Shown here: positions 37,527 through 46,086 of the stretch, one piece after another
Position numbering within the stretch: the stretch's first letter is position 1
Layout: every line of letters starts with the position of its first letter
From: Pseudomonadota bacterium
GTDB taxonomy: Bacteria > Pseudomonadota > Gammaproteobacteria > Xanthomonadales > Xanthomonadaceae
Direction: 5' to 3'
Assembly: GCA_018242425.1 (NCBI GenBank)
Contig: JAFEBX010000011.1
Span: 372,001 to 436,000, forward strand
DNA: 64,000 bases
Position numbers and translations under genes: made by a program
Notes under the pieces: generated by a model
What the model saw: the letters and a program-made list of their open reading frames with translations, nothing else
Databases searched by the model: none
What the model was told of the DNA's origin: nothing

Positions 37527-39194
37527 ATGAAGAAGCCCGGCAAATCCCCGTCCCGATCCAAGTCCCCGGCCACGTCGAAGTCGGCCTCCACGAATGAAAG
37601 CGTGACTCGCGCGCGGGCGAAAGCGCAGAAAACCCTGAGCACCACGCCGGCCGAGCGCCACGGCAAATGCCCGGTGACGCATCTCACCACGCAGTTCGGC
37701 GCGCCGGTGGTCGACAACCAGAACTCGATGACCGCCGGGCCGCGCGGACCGTTGCTGATGCAGGACGTGTGGCTGCTGGAGAAGCTCGCCAACTTCAATC
37801 GCGAAATCATCCCCGAACGTCGCATGCACGCGAAAGGCTCGGGCGCGTTCGGCACCTTCACCGTCACAAAGGACATCAGCAAGTACACCAAGGCGAAGAT
37901 CTTCTCCAAGGTCGGCAAGAAAACCGAGATGTTCGCGCGCTTCACCACCGTGGCCGGCGAACGCGGCGCTGCCGACGCCGAACGCGACATCCGCGGTTTC
38001 GCCCTGAAGTTCTACACCGAGGAAGGCAACTGGGACCTGGTCGGCAACAACACGCCGGTGTTCTTCCTGCGCGATCCGCGCAAGTTCGGCGACCTCAACA
38101 AGGCGGTCAAGCGCGATCCGCGCACCAACCTGCGCAGCGCCAGCAACAACTGGGATTTCTGGACGCTGCTGCCGGAAGCCCTGCACCAGGTGACCGTCGT
38201 GATGAGCGATCGCGGCATTCCGCGCAGCTATCGCCATATGAACGGCTTCGGCTCGCATACCTACAGCTTCATCAACGACAAGGACGAGCGCTTCTGGGTG
38301 AAGTTCCACTTCCAGACCCAGCAGGGCATCGAGAACCTGACCGACGAGCAGGCGGCCGAGATCGTCGCCGGTGATCGCGAGAGCCACCAGCGCGACCTCT
38401 ACGACTCGATCGAGCGCGGCGATTTCCCAAAATGGAAGATGTATGTGCAGGTGATGCCGGAGCTCGATGCCGACACCTACCACATCCATCCCTTCGACCT
38501 GACGAAAGTGTGGCCGAAGAAGGACTACCCGTTGATCGAAGTCGGCGAGTTCGAATTGAACCGCAACCCTGAGAATTTCTTCGCCGACGTCGAGCAGAGC
38601 GCATTCGCACCGAGCAACCTGGTGCCCGGCATCGGCCCGTCACCGGACAAGATGCTGCAAGCACGACTGTTCGCCTACGCCGATGCACAGCGCTATCGCC
38701 TCGGCGTGAACTACCATCAGATCCCGGTGAACGCGGCGCGGTGCCCGGTGCACAGCAACCATCGCGACGGCGCCGCGCGCATGGACGGCAACTACGGCAG
38801 CCTGCCCCACTACGAGCCCAACAGTTTCGGGCAATGGCAGGAACAGCCGCAGTATCGCGATCCGCCGCTGCGCATCAACGGCGACGCCGACTTCTGGAAT
38901 TTCCGCGAGGACGACGACGATTACTTCAGCCAGCCGGGCGCCCTGTTCCGCCTGATGGACAAGGACCAGAAGCAGCGCCTGTTCGACAACACCGCCCGCG
39001 CGATGGGCGACGCACCCGACTTCATCAAGCAACGCCACGTCGGCAACTGCACGAAGGCGGATCCCGCGTATGGCGCTGGTGTCGCCAAGGCGTTGAAGGC
39101 GCACGCGGCCGCGATGAAGAAACCGAAGGCTGGCGGCAAGGCGATGCCCGGCGTGCTCAAGGGTGGGCCAGGCGGCGAAGACGTCAACGTCTGA
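37527..39194 (+). CDS. Monofunctional heme catalase with basic N-terminal extension
   Basis: A 555-aa cytoplasmic catalase (2 H2O2 to water and oxygen). Active-site His in [13 protein letters not shown] (H101), Asn in [11 protein letters not shown] (N174/N175) and heme-ligand Tyr in [14 protein letters not shown] (Y384) are all present. The length and lack of a flavodoxin-like C-terminal domain fit the small-subunit clade. The first 45 residues are Lys/Ser/Pro/Arg-rich and not part of the catalase fold; a function (DNA association, targeting) is not known. GGAG lies 8 nt before the ATG. A strong terminator follows. Confidence 0.95.
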   Translation: MKKPGKSPSRSKSPATSKSASTNESVTRARAKAQKTLSTTPAERHGKCPVTHLTTQFGAPVVDNQNSMTAGPRGPLLMQDVWLLEKLANFNREIIPERRMHAKGSGAFGTFTVTKDISKYTKAKIFSKVGKKTEMFARFTTVAGERGAADAERDIRGFALKFYTEEGNWDLVGNNTPVFFLRDPRKFGDLNKAVKRDPRTNLRSASNNWDFWTLLPEALHQVTVVMSDRGIPRSYRHMNGFGSHTYSFINDKDERFWVKFHFQTQQGIENLTDEQAAEIVAGDRESHQRDLYDSIERGDFPKWKMYVQVMPELDADTYHIHPFDLTKVWPKKDYPLIEVGEFELNRNPENFFADVEQSAFAPSNLVPGIGPSPDKMLQARLFAYADAQRYRLGVNYHQIPVNAARCPVHSNHRDGAARMDGNYGSLPHYEPNSFGQWQEQPQYRDPPLRINGDADFWNFREDDDDYFSQPGALFRLMDKDQKQRLFDNTARAMGDAPDFIKQRHVGNCTKADPAYGAGVAKALKAHAAAMKKPKAGGKAMPGVLKGGPGGEDVNV

Positions 39195-39215
39195 ACCCGA
39201 CGGAACCTCAACGCG

Positions 39216-39241
39216 AAACGGGCAGCCTGTGCTGCCCGTTT
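39216..39241. terminator. Rho-independent terminator after catalase
   Basis: Perfect 11-bp stem AAACGGGCAGC/GCTGCCCGTTT with a 4-nt loop, 22 bp past the catalase stop, followed by TCCTTT. Its A-rich left flank could also let it terminate the convergent GFA gene. Confidence 0.85.
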
Positions 39242-39257
39242 TCCTTTGCCTGCGGCG

Positions 39258-39662
39258 TCACAGATGCCGGATGTCCGCCGGCGGATTCATCCAGTTGTCG
39301 TTGCGCCCATCGGAATGACGCACCGGACCCGACATCAACTCGTCGACGCTGGCATCGTCCAGGGTGTTCACCTGCACCGAGAGGAAATCGCCACCGGCCT
39401 CCGGAATGTGGCCGTGCGTGTACAGCGTGACGCCGCATTTGCTGCAGAAGCGATGATGCAGGTTGCCGCCCGGCCATTCCTTGCCGTAATCAGCCAGCGC
39501 GTCCTGGCCCTGCAAGACCTTCAGGTCGCTGGCGCGCGCGCTCCAGTTGCGGATCTTCAGGCAGTACGTGCAGTTGCACTTGCCGGTGCCTTGCGCAAGA
39601 TCAAGATCGGCCTGGTATTTCACCGTGCCGCAATGGCAACTGCCGTGATGGGTCTTCGTCAT
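39258..39662 (-). CDS. GFA (glutathione-dependent formaldehyde-activating-like) family protein
   Basis: A 134-aa zinc-binding protein. The Gfa fold is shown by HHGSCHCGTVKYQ, CNCTYCLKIRNWSA and FCSKCGVTLYTHG, which give the structural and catalytic zinc cysteines. Despite the name, members act on various substrates, some glutathione-linked; the exact reaction is unknown. It starts 1 bp after the stop of the glutathione S-transferase gene, so the two are translated from one mRNA. Confidence 0.9.
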   Translation of the reverse strand: MTKTHHGSCHCGTVKYQADLDLAQGTGKCNCTYCLKIRNWSARASDLKVLQGQDALADYGKEWPGGNLHHRFCSKCGVTLYTHGHIPEAGGDFLSVQVNTLDDASVDELMSGPVRHSDGRNDNWMNPPADIRHL

Positions 39663-39663
39663 G

Positions 39664-40320
39664 TCAATGCTCCGCGCGGCTGGTGGTCGCCGCCATCATC
39701 GGGTGAGGATGCGCCGGCACCAGGGCGTTGTCGATCTCGTTGGCGCGCAGGAAGGCCGGGCGCGACTGATGGATTTCGACAAAGCGTTCGAACGCGGGCC
39801 GCGGCTGGAGCGCCTTGATGCGCATGTAGTAGCCAAGGGTGGCTGCGGCATAGAGGTCGACCGTGGTGAAACGGTCGCCGATGATGTGCGGGCCTTGCGA
39901 CACCACGCCTTCCAGCACGTCGAGCACCTCGCCATCGCTGCCGTAGCCGGCGCTGAATCCGGGCGCGAGGTTGCCGGAATATTTCGCGGTCATGTAAGCC
40001 TCGAGCGGGCCGGCGAGGAACAGCATCCAGCGGTAGTAACTGCCACGCAGCGCATTGCCCGCTTCCGGGGCGAAATGTTTCTGCGGCACCAGGTCGGCAA
40101 GGTGCATGCAGATCGCGGCGTTTTCGGTGATCACGACATCGCCGTGCTTCAGCGCCGGAACCTTGCCCATCGGATTGATCGCCAGGTAGTCCGGCGACTT
40201 CATGCTGGTGTTGAAGTCGAGGATCACCTCGTCGTAGGGCAGCCCGGTCTCCTCGATCATCCAGCGGGCGATGCGGCCACGCGACATCGGGTGGGTATAG
40301 AGGGTCAGTGCATCGCGCAT
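39664..40320 (-). CDS. Glutathione S-transferase
   Basis: A 218-aa cytosolic GST. The thioredoxin-like N-domain (about 1-78) has LTLYTHPMSRGRIARWMIEE at the active-site helix, with a likely Ser/Arg near the glutathione thiol, and NPMGKVPAL plus VITENAAICMHLAD for glutathione binding. The C-domain has the conserved FTTVDLYAAATLGYYM. It forms an operon with the GFA gene. The ATG at 40320 has GGAG 11 nt upstream and is preferred over an earlier in-frame start that would overlap the operator at 40367-40383. Likely detoxifies an electrophile under control of the WYL regulator. Confidence 0.92.
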   Translation of the reverse strand: MRDALTLYTHPMSRGRIARWMIEETGLPYDEVILDFNTSMKSPDYLAINPMGKVPALKHGDVVITENAAICMHLADLVPQKHFAPEAGNALRGSYYRWMLFLAGPLEAYMTAKYSGNLAPGFSAGYGSDGEVLDVLEGVVSQGPHIIGDRFTTVDLYAAATLGYYMRIKALQPRPAFERFVEIHQSRPAFLRANEIDNALVPAHPHPMMAATTSRAEH

Positions 40321-40366
40321 CTCGAATGTCTCCGGTGGGGGGGTGCGGCCACGATATCCGCCCATG

Positions 40367-40383
40367 CTGACAGATTCTGTCAG
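40367..40383. promoter_or_regulatory. Operator palindrome upstream of GST-GFA operon
   Basis: A perfect 17-bp inverted repeat with 7-bp arms CTGACAG/CTGTCAG around ATT, between the end of the WYL-regulator gene and the GST start (47 bp upstream of the ATG). The position suggests the adjacent YafY-type regulator binds here to control GST-GFA; this is an inference. Confidence 0.6.
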
Positions 40384-40389
40384 TAGTGG

Positions 40390-41085
40390 TCAGTCCTTCG
40401 ATCCGTAGCCGCTCTGGTCGCGCCAGCGCCGCATCAAGGTGGGTCGGCGCACACTGTACCGCTGGCCGCTGTCTTCCAGCGAGAGCACGCGGTCGGCACG
40501 GAAATGGCGGAAGTCCTGGCGCAGTTCGCACCACGCCGCGAGCATCCGCACATTGGCGAAGAACGCCATCGCGAATGGCCAAATCCTTCGATCACTGGTA
40601 TTGCCGTGGAGGTCGACATAGCGCATCACCACCACATGCTCGTCGCGAATGGCGCGCCGCAGGACAGGTAGCCACGACTCATCCGGCGCCTGTTCGCGGT
40701 TCTTCGGAACCAGCAGGCCACTGGTTTCGATCTCAAGCCGCAAGGTGTCCGGCAACACCGAGGCCAATCGCTGCAAGGCGTCACTGGCGGCTTGCGCCAG
40801 TTCGGCATCGCCCTGCAACGACACCCAGCGCGCGCCCAGCGTCAGCGCTTCCAGTTCATCGCGCCCGAACATCAGCGCCGGCAACAGATAGCCGTGGCGC
40901 AGCATGTAGCCGGTGCCGGGATCGCCCTCGATGTCGGCACCCTGTTCGCGCAACACCGCGATGTCGCGATAGACCGTGCGCAGGCTCACGCCGAGTCGTT
41001 CCGCCAGGCGCGCGCCGGTCAACGGCCGGCGGCGGCTGCGCAGCAGGTCGAGCAGGCGCAACAGGCGCGATGCGCGACTGCTCAC
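40390..41085 (-). CDS. YafY-family HTH/WYL transcriptional regulator
   Basis: A 231-aa regulator: N-terminal HTH_11 domain (SRASRLLRLLDLLRSRRRP, then LAERLGVSLRTVYRDIAVLR) and a C-terminal WYL domain (about 135-231) with MRYVDLHGN and LAAWCELRQDFRHFRADRV, which binds a small ligand in this family. The start is placed at GTG 41085 because upstream in-frame codons lack family similarity; a later start is unlikely. It lies directly upstream of GST-GFA on the same strand, with an operator-like palindrome after its stop. Confidence 0.9.
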   Translation of the reverse strand: MSSRASRLLRLLDLLRSRRRPLTGARLAERLGVSLRTVYRDIAVLREQGADIEGDPGTGYMLRHGYLLPALMFGRDELEALTLGARWVSLQGDAELAQAASDALQRLASVLPDTLRLEIETSGLLVPKNREQAPDESWLPVLRRAIRDEHVVVMRYVDLHGNTSDRRIWPFAMAFFANVRMLAAWCELRQDFRHFRADRVLSLEDSGQRYSVRRPTLMRRWRDQSGYGSKD

Positions 41086-41215
41086 GAGGAAACGATGTGC
41101 GTGCTTGCGATCATCCCCACAGCGTACATGGTGGCCCACACATGGCCGTAACAATCGCCCCCTTAAGTTGACGACACTATCCGGGGCCAGGCCCATTCAA
41201 GAGGACATCCGCACG

Positions 41216-41821
41216 ATGAGCATGATCGAAGACATTCTTTCCCAGATGCAGGGCGCTCCGGTGCAACAGGTCGCCAGCCAGCTGGGGGTGGATCCGGCTC
41301 AGGCCCAGCAGGCGATCGGCGCAGCCTTGCCGATGATCGTCGGTGCGCTGGGACAGAATGCCAGCCAACCCGGTGGTGCGGATGTACTGGCCGGCGTGCT
41401 CGGAGCGAACCATGGCGATGCCGCCGGTGGTGGTCTCGGCGGGCTGCTGGGATCGGTGCTGGGTTCGGTTTCCGGCCAGCAAGCGACGACGCCTGCGACC
41501 GATGGCGGCGGCATCCTCGGGCACATCTTCGGTAGCCAGGAACAGCAGGCATCGAACCAGGTTGGCCAGGCCACCGGCCTCGGCAGCGACCAGGCGCAGA
41601 TGTTGATGAAGATCCTCGCACCGATCGTGATGGCCTACCTCGCCAAGCGCATGTTCTCGCATCCGGACAGCAACAACGCGAATTCGGTCAGCGACGTGCT
41701 GCAACAGGAACAGTCGCATGTCGATTCCGGCGGCGGCCTGCTCGGCCAGGTGCTCGGCAGCCTCGGCGGCGGCGGTGGAATCGGCGGCCTGCTGGGTTCG
41801 GTGCTGGGCGGACGCAGCTGA
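41216..41821 (+). CDS. DUF937/YidB-like protein
   Basis: A 201-aa Gly/Ala/Gln/Ser-rich protein with the DUF937 pattern MIEDILSQMQGAPVQQVASQLGVDPAQAQQAIGAALPMIV in its first third (about 1-45; shown in parts: MIEDILSQM, QQAIGAALPMIVG). Repeats of GGLLGSVLGS-type flank a helix (LMKILAPIVMAYLAKRMF). The C-terminus is glycine-rich. Function unknown; it is probably cytoplasmic. AGAGGA precedes the ATG at 41216. It is divergent from the WYL regulator and ended by a strong terminator. Confidence 0.85.
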   Translation: MSMIEDILSQMQGAPVQQVASQLGVDPAQAQQAIGAALPMIVGALGQNASQPGGADVLAGVLGANHGDAAGGGLGGLLGSVLGSVSGQQATTPATDGGGILGHIFGSQEQQASNQVGQATGLGSDQAQMLMKILAPIVMAYLAKRMFSHPDSNNANSVSDVLQQEQSHVDSGGGLLGQVLGSLGGGGGIGGLLGSVLGGRS

Positions 41822-41846
41822 CGCCTGCCCGCTTCAGCCGCACGAC

Positions 41847-41870
41847 AAAGGGTCGCATCGCGGCCCTTTT
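41847..41870 (+). terminator. Rho-independent terminator after DUF937 gene
   Basis: A 10-bp stem (AAAGGGTCGC/GCGGCCCTTT, one G-T wobble) with a 3-nt loop and a following TTTT, 26 bp past the stop. Confidence 0.85.
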
Positions 41871-41947
41871 CATTTCCCGGTATTCCCCGTGATGTGCATT
41901 CAGACGACTGGTGGCATGCTGGCGATCCCGCATCCCCGGCCATCACG

Positions 41948-43267
41948 ATGACGCGCCCCCTTCTGCGCCCGACCCTCGGCCTGTTCGCAACCACCTTGCT
42001 CGCCGCCTGCGCACAACAGCCCGTGCAGTCGCCGCCACCCGCTCCCGTCGTCGTCGCGCCTGCGCCCACGGTGCAAGAAGAGCAATCGCCTGCGCCCACG
42101 CCCGCCGCAGTGACGCCGCTGCCGAGCAACGAAGAGCTCATGCAATTCAATTCCTGCATGACGGGGTTGCGCGAACCGGCGATCGCGGCTGGCGTCGACT
42201 CGGCGGCGTTCGATCGCCATGCGATGACCGTGACGCCGGACATGACGGTGTTGCCGCTGCTCGATCGCCAACCCGAATTCACCACCGCGATCTGGGACTA
42301 TCTCGCCGGACTGGTCGACCAGAAGCGCGTCGACGATGGTCGCGCGATGATGACCAGGTACGCATCCACGCTGTCGCAGGTGCAGTCGCGCTTCGCCGTC
42401 GATCCCGCCACCGTCACCGCGGTATGGGGCGTGGAAAGCGATTTCGGCCGCATCAACGGTCGCCGTCCGCTGCTGGTCTCGCTCGGTACGCTGTCGTGCT
42501 TCGGTCGTCGCCAGGCCTATTTCCGCAGCGAATTCTACGAACTGCTGAAGATCGCCCAGCGTGGCGATGTCGCCATCGACGATCTCAAGGGCTCGTGGGC
42601 GGGCGCCTTCGGGCAGACGCAATTCATGCCGTCGACCTACAACCGCATGGCGGTCGATTTCGATGGCGATGGCCGTCGCGACCTGGTGCGCAGCGCGCCG
42701 GACGCGCTCGCATCCACCGCGAACTACCTGTTGAAGTCCGGATGGCGCGAAGGCCAGCCGTGGGGATATGAAGTGAAACTCCCCGCCGGTTTCGACAGCG
42801 CGCAGGCCGGACGCAAGAATCGCAAACCGCTGTCGCAGTGGCAGGCGCAGGGCATCCATCGCGTCGATGGCCAGTCGATCCCGCTGGAACCGGACACGCC
42901 GGCGGCGGTGTTGCTGCCCGCGGGCGCGAATGGCCCCGCTTTCCTGGTGTTCCGCAACTTCGACGCGATCTACAGCTACAACGCCGCCGAGAGTTACGCA
43001 CTGGCGATCGCGCTGTTGTCGGATCGCCTGCGCGGCGGATCAGGCCTGCGCACGCCGTGGCCCACCGATGACCCGGGCCTGTCGCGCGCGGATCGCGTCG
43101 AACTGCAGCGTTTGTTGCTGAAGCGCGGCCATGCCATCGGCACGCCGGACGGCGTACTGGGCACCGCCAGCCGCGCCGCCATCCAGCAGGAGCAGCAGCG
43201 CCTCGGCATGACGATGGATGGTCGCGCCGGGCAGAAACTGCTCAAGGCGCTGCGCGACGGTCGCTGA
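41948..43267 (+). CDS. Lytic murein transglycosylase (MltB-like) lipoprotein
   Basis: A 439-aa lipoprotein (signal ending LLAACAQQ) that cleaves glycan strands of peptidoglycan. After a Pro/Ala-rich linker, the SLT_2 domain (about 65-355) has the catalytic Glu in WGVESDFGRINGRR and FGQTQFMPSTY, YLLKSGWREGQPWG. A C-terminal peptidoglycan-binding domain 1 (about 375-437; LQRLLLKRGHAIGTPDGVLG, GTASRAAIQ) follows. The ATG at 41948 gives the clean lipoprotein signal. Confidence 0.93.
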   Translation: MTRPLLRPTLGLFATTLLAACAQQPVQSPPPAPVVVAPAPTVQEEQSPAPTPAAVTPLPSNEELMQFNSCMTGLREPAIAAGVDSAAFDRHAMTVTPDMTVLPLLDRQPEFTTAIWDYLAGLVDQKRVDDGRAMMTRYASTLSQVQSRFAVDPATVTAVWGVESDFGRINGRRPLLVSLGTLSCFGRRQAYFRSEFYELLKIAQRGDVAIDDLKGSWAGAFGQTQFMPSTYNRMAVDFDGDGRRDLVRSAPDALASTANYLLKSGWREGQPWGYEVKLPAGFDSAQAGRKNRKPLSQWQAQGIHRVDGQSIPLEPDTPAAVLLPAGANGPAFLVFRNFDAIYSYNAAESYALAIALLSDRLRGGSGLRTPWPTDDPGLSRADRVELQRLLLKRGHAIGTPDGVLGTASRAAIQQEQQRLGMTMDGRAGQKLLKALRDGR

Positions 43268-43272
43268 GCGGA

Positions 43273-44298
43273 TTACTTGCCGGCCGGGGCCAGCACCAGC
43301 ACCGAGAAACTGTCGTCGATCATCGGCGGGCGACCACCACCTGCCGGCGCCGGACCGAATTTCGCGGCGACGGTGTAGGCGCGGTGGTCGCTGTCGTCCA
43401 GGACAATCGTGCGCGCCGACGCCTGCGTCGGCAGCGATTGCGTCTTGCGGAAACGATCGCCACCCTCGACGTGGACTACATCGAGCTCACCGCTCTTGCC
43501 CAAGGGAACCAGCACGCTCTGCGTCGCCGGATCGAACGCCGCGCCATCCGGGCCTTCGCCGATGGCCACGCGCGCCACCGCACGGCCGTTGTCGGCGTTG
43601 GTCACTGCCAGCACCTTGTTCTGGCAGGTGGAGAACACCCGGCGATGCTCGGCATCCATCGCGATGCCGGACGGCTCCTCGCATCCATCCATCTTCCAGT
43701 CGTGGACGATCTTCGCCGATGCCGCATCGAGTTCGACCAGGTGGGCGCTGCTTTCGATGTTGAGGAAGATGTGGCCGCGACCGTCGGCAACCGCCAGCTC
43801 GGGATTGCCTCCGAAGGCGATCGTCGCGACTTCATTGCCGGATGCGGTATCAAGCACCGAAGCGTTGTTGCTCCTGGCGTTGAACACGAACAGGCGATGC
43901 GAAGCGTCGTCGTACAGCACCGCATCCGGCGACTTGCCATTGACCGGCAGGTCACGCACGCGCTGCAGCGTCACCAGATCGAATTCGGTGACGCTGTTGG
44001 ACTTGCCATTGGTGGTATAGCCATGGCCGTTCGCGCCAACCGCGATGCCATGCACGCCATCGGTGCCGGCGATCGTTCCGACTTCCTTGCCACTTGTCGT
44101 ATCGATCACCTGCACGCGATCACCACGACTGACGAACAGGTGGTGATGCGCGGAATCCACCGCAAGCAGGTCCCAGTGCCCGGCGCCGGAGACCGGATAG
44201 CGCACGGTCACCTCGTACTGGACCGCTTTCGTGGCAGGCGCGGCCATCAACGGCGATGAAGCGGACAGGATCGTTGCCAATGCCAACAACTGCTTCAT
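43273..44298 (-). CDS. YncE-like beta-propeller protein, exported
   Basis: A 341-aa protein with a signal peptide (MKQLLALATILSASSPLMA) and seven-bladed YVTN-type repeats: VQVIDTTSGKEVGTIAG, NSVTEFDLVTLQRVRDLPV, ASVLDTASGNEVATIAF and KVLAVTNADNGRAVARV. Such proteins bind ligands or redox partners in the periplasm; none is identified here. It is convergent with the transglycosylase gene (5-bp gap). Confidence 0.88.
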   Translation of the reverse strand: MKQLLALATILSASSPLMAAPATKAVQYEVTVRYPVSGAGHWDLLAVDSAHHHLFVSRGDRVQVIDTTSGKEVGTIAGTDGVHGIAVGANGHGYTTNGKSNSVTEFDLVTLQRVRDLPVNGKSPDAVLYDDASHRLFVFNARSNNASVLDTASGNEVATIAFGGNPELAVADGRGHIFLNIESSAHLVELDAASAKIVHDWKMDGCEEPSGIAMDAEHRRVFSTCQNKVLAVTNADNGRAVARVAIGEGPDGAAFDPATQSVLVPLGKSGELDVVHVEGGDRFRKTQSLPTQASARTIVLDDSDHRAYTVAAKFGPAPAGGGRPPMIDDSFSVLVLAPAGK

Positions 44299-44354
44299 CG
44301 CGATGTCTCCGGTGGGATCGGCGGATCATAGACCCGCGCGATCACCGGTATCTT

Positions 44355-45521
44355 TCAGAGACCTGACAGCGCCTGTTCGAAATCGGCCCACAGGTCTTCG
44401 ACGTTCTCGATGCCGACCGACAGCCGCAACATGCCGGCGGTGATGCCGTACTTGCCGAGCGTTTCGACCGGGATCGAACGATGGGTCAGGCCGGCCGGAT
44501 GCTGGATCAGCGTATCGACGGCACCGAGGCTCACCGCCGGCACCATCAGCTTGACCGAATTCATCACCTTGGATGCCGCGGCGTGGCCGCCCTTGAGGTC
44601 GATCGCCATCAGCGAACCGGGGCCACTCATCTGCGTGCCGACCAGATGCGAATTGTTCATGGTGCCGAGGCCGGGATAGAACACTTTCGCCACTGCAGGA
44701 TGCTGCGACAGGCGCTTGGCGATTTCGATCGCGTTGGCTTGCGCGCGCTCGACGCGCAGGCCCAACGTCGGCAGGCCGCGATGGATCAGGAACGCCGCCA
44801 GCGGATGCAGGTTGGCGCCGGTGGACATGCGCACCTTGCGCAGCGGCTTGGCCAGCTCCTCCGAGCAGCAGACGACGCCGGCGATGACATCGCCGTGGCC
44901 ACCGAGGAACTTGGTCGCGCTATGGACCACGTAGGCGGCGCCGAGTTCGAGCGGGCGCTGCAACACCGGCGTCGCGAAGGTCGAATCGACCATCACCGGC
45001 ACCTTGCCGGCGGCCGCCACCACCGCGCGGATATCGACCAGGTCGCAGGTCGGGTTGGCCGGCGTTTCGATCACCACCAGCGTGGTGTCGGGGCGGATCT
45101 TCGCGGCGATCTCGTCGGCGCCAACGTACTCGGCATCGAAGCCCAGCAATCCGTTGGCGAGCAGGCCATCGGTCGCGGCATACAGCGGACGCACCACCAA
45201 GACATGATTGCCGTGCGCGCGGCGCGACAGCAGCAACGCGGTGATCGCCGCCATGCCCGATGCGAACGCGATGCAGGCATCGGCGCCTTCGAGGCCGGCG
45301 ATCGCGTTTTCCACGCGCGCCACCGTCGGGTTGTGGAAGCGGCCATAGATGGAATTCGGAGCCTCTCCTTCGCCTGCCCCCCAGGCGGCGAAGCTGCGCG
45401 TGCCTTCGTCGAAATCCGGGATCGGATAGGTGCTGGAGAGATCGATCGGCGAGGCGTGCACGCCCATGGCCTTGAAGTCTTCGCGGCCACCATGGACGGC
45501 GCGGGTATCGAAACCTTTCAT
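44355..45521 (-). CDS. Cys/Met-metabolism PLP-dependent enzyme (cystathionine/methionine gamma-lyase-like)
   Basis: A 388-aa enzyme of the trans-sulfuration family. The PLP-binding Lys is in HSATKFLGGHGD, the phosphate-binding loop ASGMAA and SIYGRFHNPTV are present, and LSSTYPIPDF is at the N-terminus. A divergent Lrp-type regulator gene next to it recalls the mdeR-mdeA (methionine gamma-lyase) layout of Pseudomonas putida. However, the Cys that marks methionine gamma-lyases (YGCT in P. putida) is replaced: here the motif reads PLYAAT. The exact reaction (methionine, cystathionine or homocysteine) is therefore open. The ATG at 45521 (MKGFDTRAVHGG) is the family start. Confidence 0.88.
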   Translation of the reverse strand: MKGFDTRAVHGGREDFKAMGVHASPIDLSSTYPIPDFDEGTRSFAAWGAGEGEAPNSIYGRFHNPTVARVENAIAGLEGADACIAFASGMAAITALLLSRRAHGNHVLVVRPLYAATDGLLANGLLGFDAEYVGADEIAAKIRPDTTLVVIETPANPTCDLVDIRAVVAAAGKVPVMVDSTFATPVLQRPLELGAAYVVHSATKFLGGHGDVIAGVVCCSEELAKPLRKVRMSTGANLHPLAAFLIHRGLPTLGLRVERAQANAIEIAKRLSQHPAVAKVFYPGLGTMNNSHLVGTQMSGPGSLMAIDLKGGHAAASKVMNSVKLMVPAVSLGAVDTLIQHPAGLTHRSIPVETLGKYGITAGMLRLSVGIENVEDLWADFEQALSGL

Positions 45522-45581
45522 CGCAGTGATTCTCGACTGGAAAGGCCAGAGACTAACCAATCTTCGGTCGTGGCATCATGA

Positions 45582-45598
45582 TCCGAACAATATTCGGA
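45582..45598. promoter_or_regulatory. Palindrome between PLP-enzyme and Lrp genes
   Basis: A 17-bp inverted repeat TCCGAA-N5-TTCGGA in the 94-bp divergent spacer. It fits the size of an Lrp-family binding site and lies 18-34 bp before the regulator's ATG. Probably bound by the adjacent regulator. Confidence 0.5.
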
Positions 45599-45615
45599 AT
45601 TCCATCAAATTTCCC

Positions 45616-46086
45616 ATGCTCGACCGAATCGACCTCAATCTCCTGCGTCTTCTGCGGAAGAATGCGCGCCTGCCCAACAAGGAACTGGCGGACCTCAGCG
45701 GCATTGCGCCGTCCACCGCGCTCGAACGCATCCGCCGCCTGCAACAGAACGGCACGCTGCTCGGCTACCACGCCGAAGTCGCGCCGGCGGCGGTGGGCAT
45801 CGGCCTGCAGGCGATGGTCACGGTGCGCCTGCGTCGCCACTCGCGCGCATTGGTCGACAGCTTCCACTCCCACCTGCTTGGCCTGCACGAAGTGATGGCG
45901 TTCTATCACCTCGCCGGCGCCGACGATTTCCTGGTGCATGTCGGCGTGCGCGACAGCGACCACCTGCGTGAATTCGCACTCTCGGCCTTCACCGAACGCG
46001 ATGAAGTCGCGCACATCGAAACCCATCTGATCTTCGAATTCCGGCGCAATCCGGGCTTGCCGGTGTATTCCGCTCAGGGCGACTGA
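45616..46086 (+). CDS. Lrp/AsnC family transcriptional regulator
   Basis: A 156-aa regulator with an N-terminal HTH (LDRIDLNLLRLLRKNARLPN, SGIAPSTALERIRRLQQNG) and a C-terminal RAM ligand-binding domain (LQAMVTVRLRRHS, HEVMAFYHLAGADDFLVHV). It likely senses an amino acid and controls the divergent PLP enzyme. The start at 45616 is the first ATG compatible with the family. The stop overlaps the convergent DUF4424 gene end by 13 bp. Confidence 0.93.
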   Translation: MLDRIDLNLLRLLRKNARLPNKELADLSGIAPSTALERIRRLQQNGTLLGYHAEVAPAAVGIGLQAMVTVRLRRHSRALVDSFHSHLLGLHEVMAFYHLAGADDFLVHVGVRDSDHLREFALSAFTERDEVAHIETHLIFEFRRNPGLPVYSAQGD

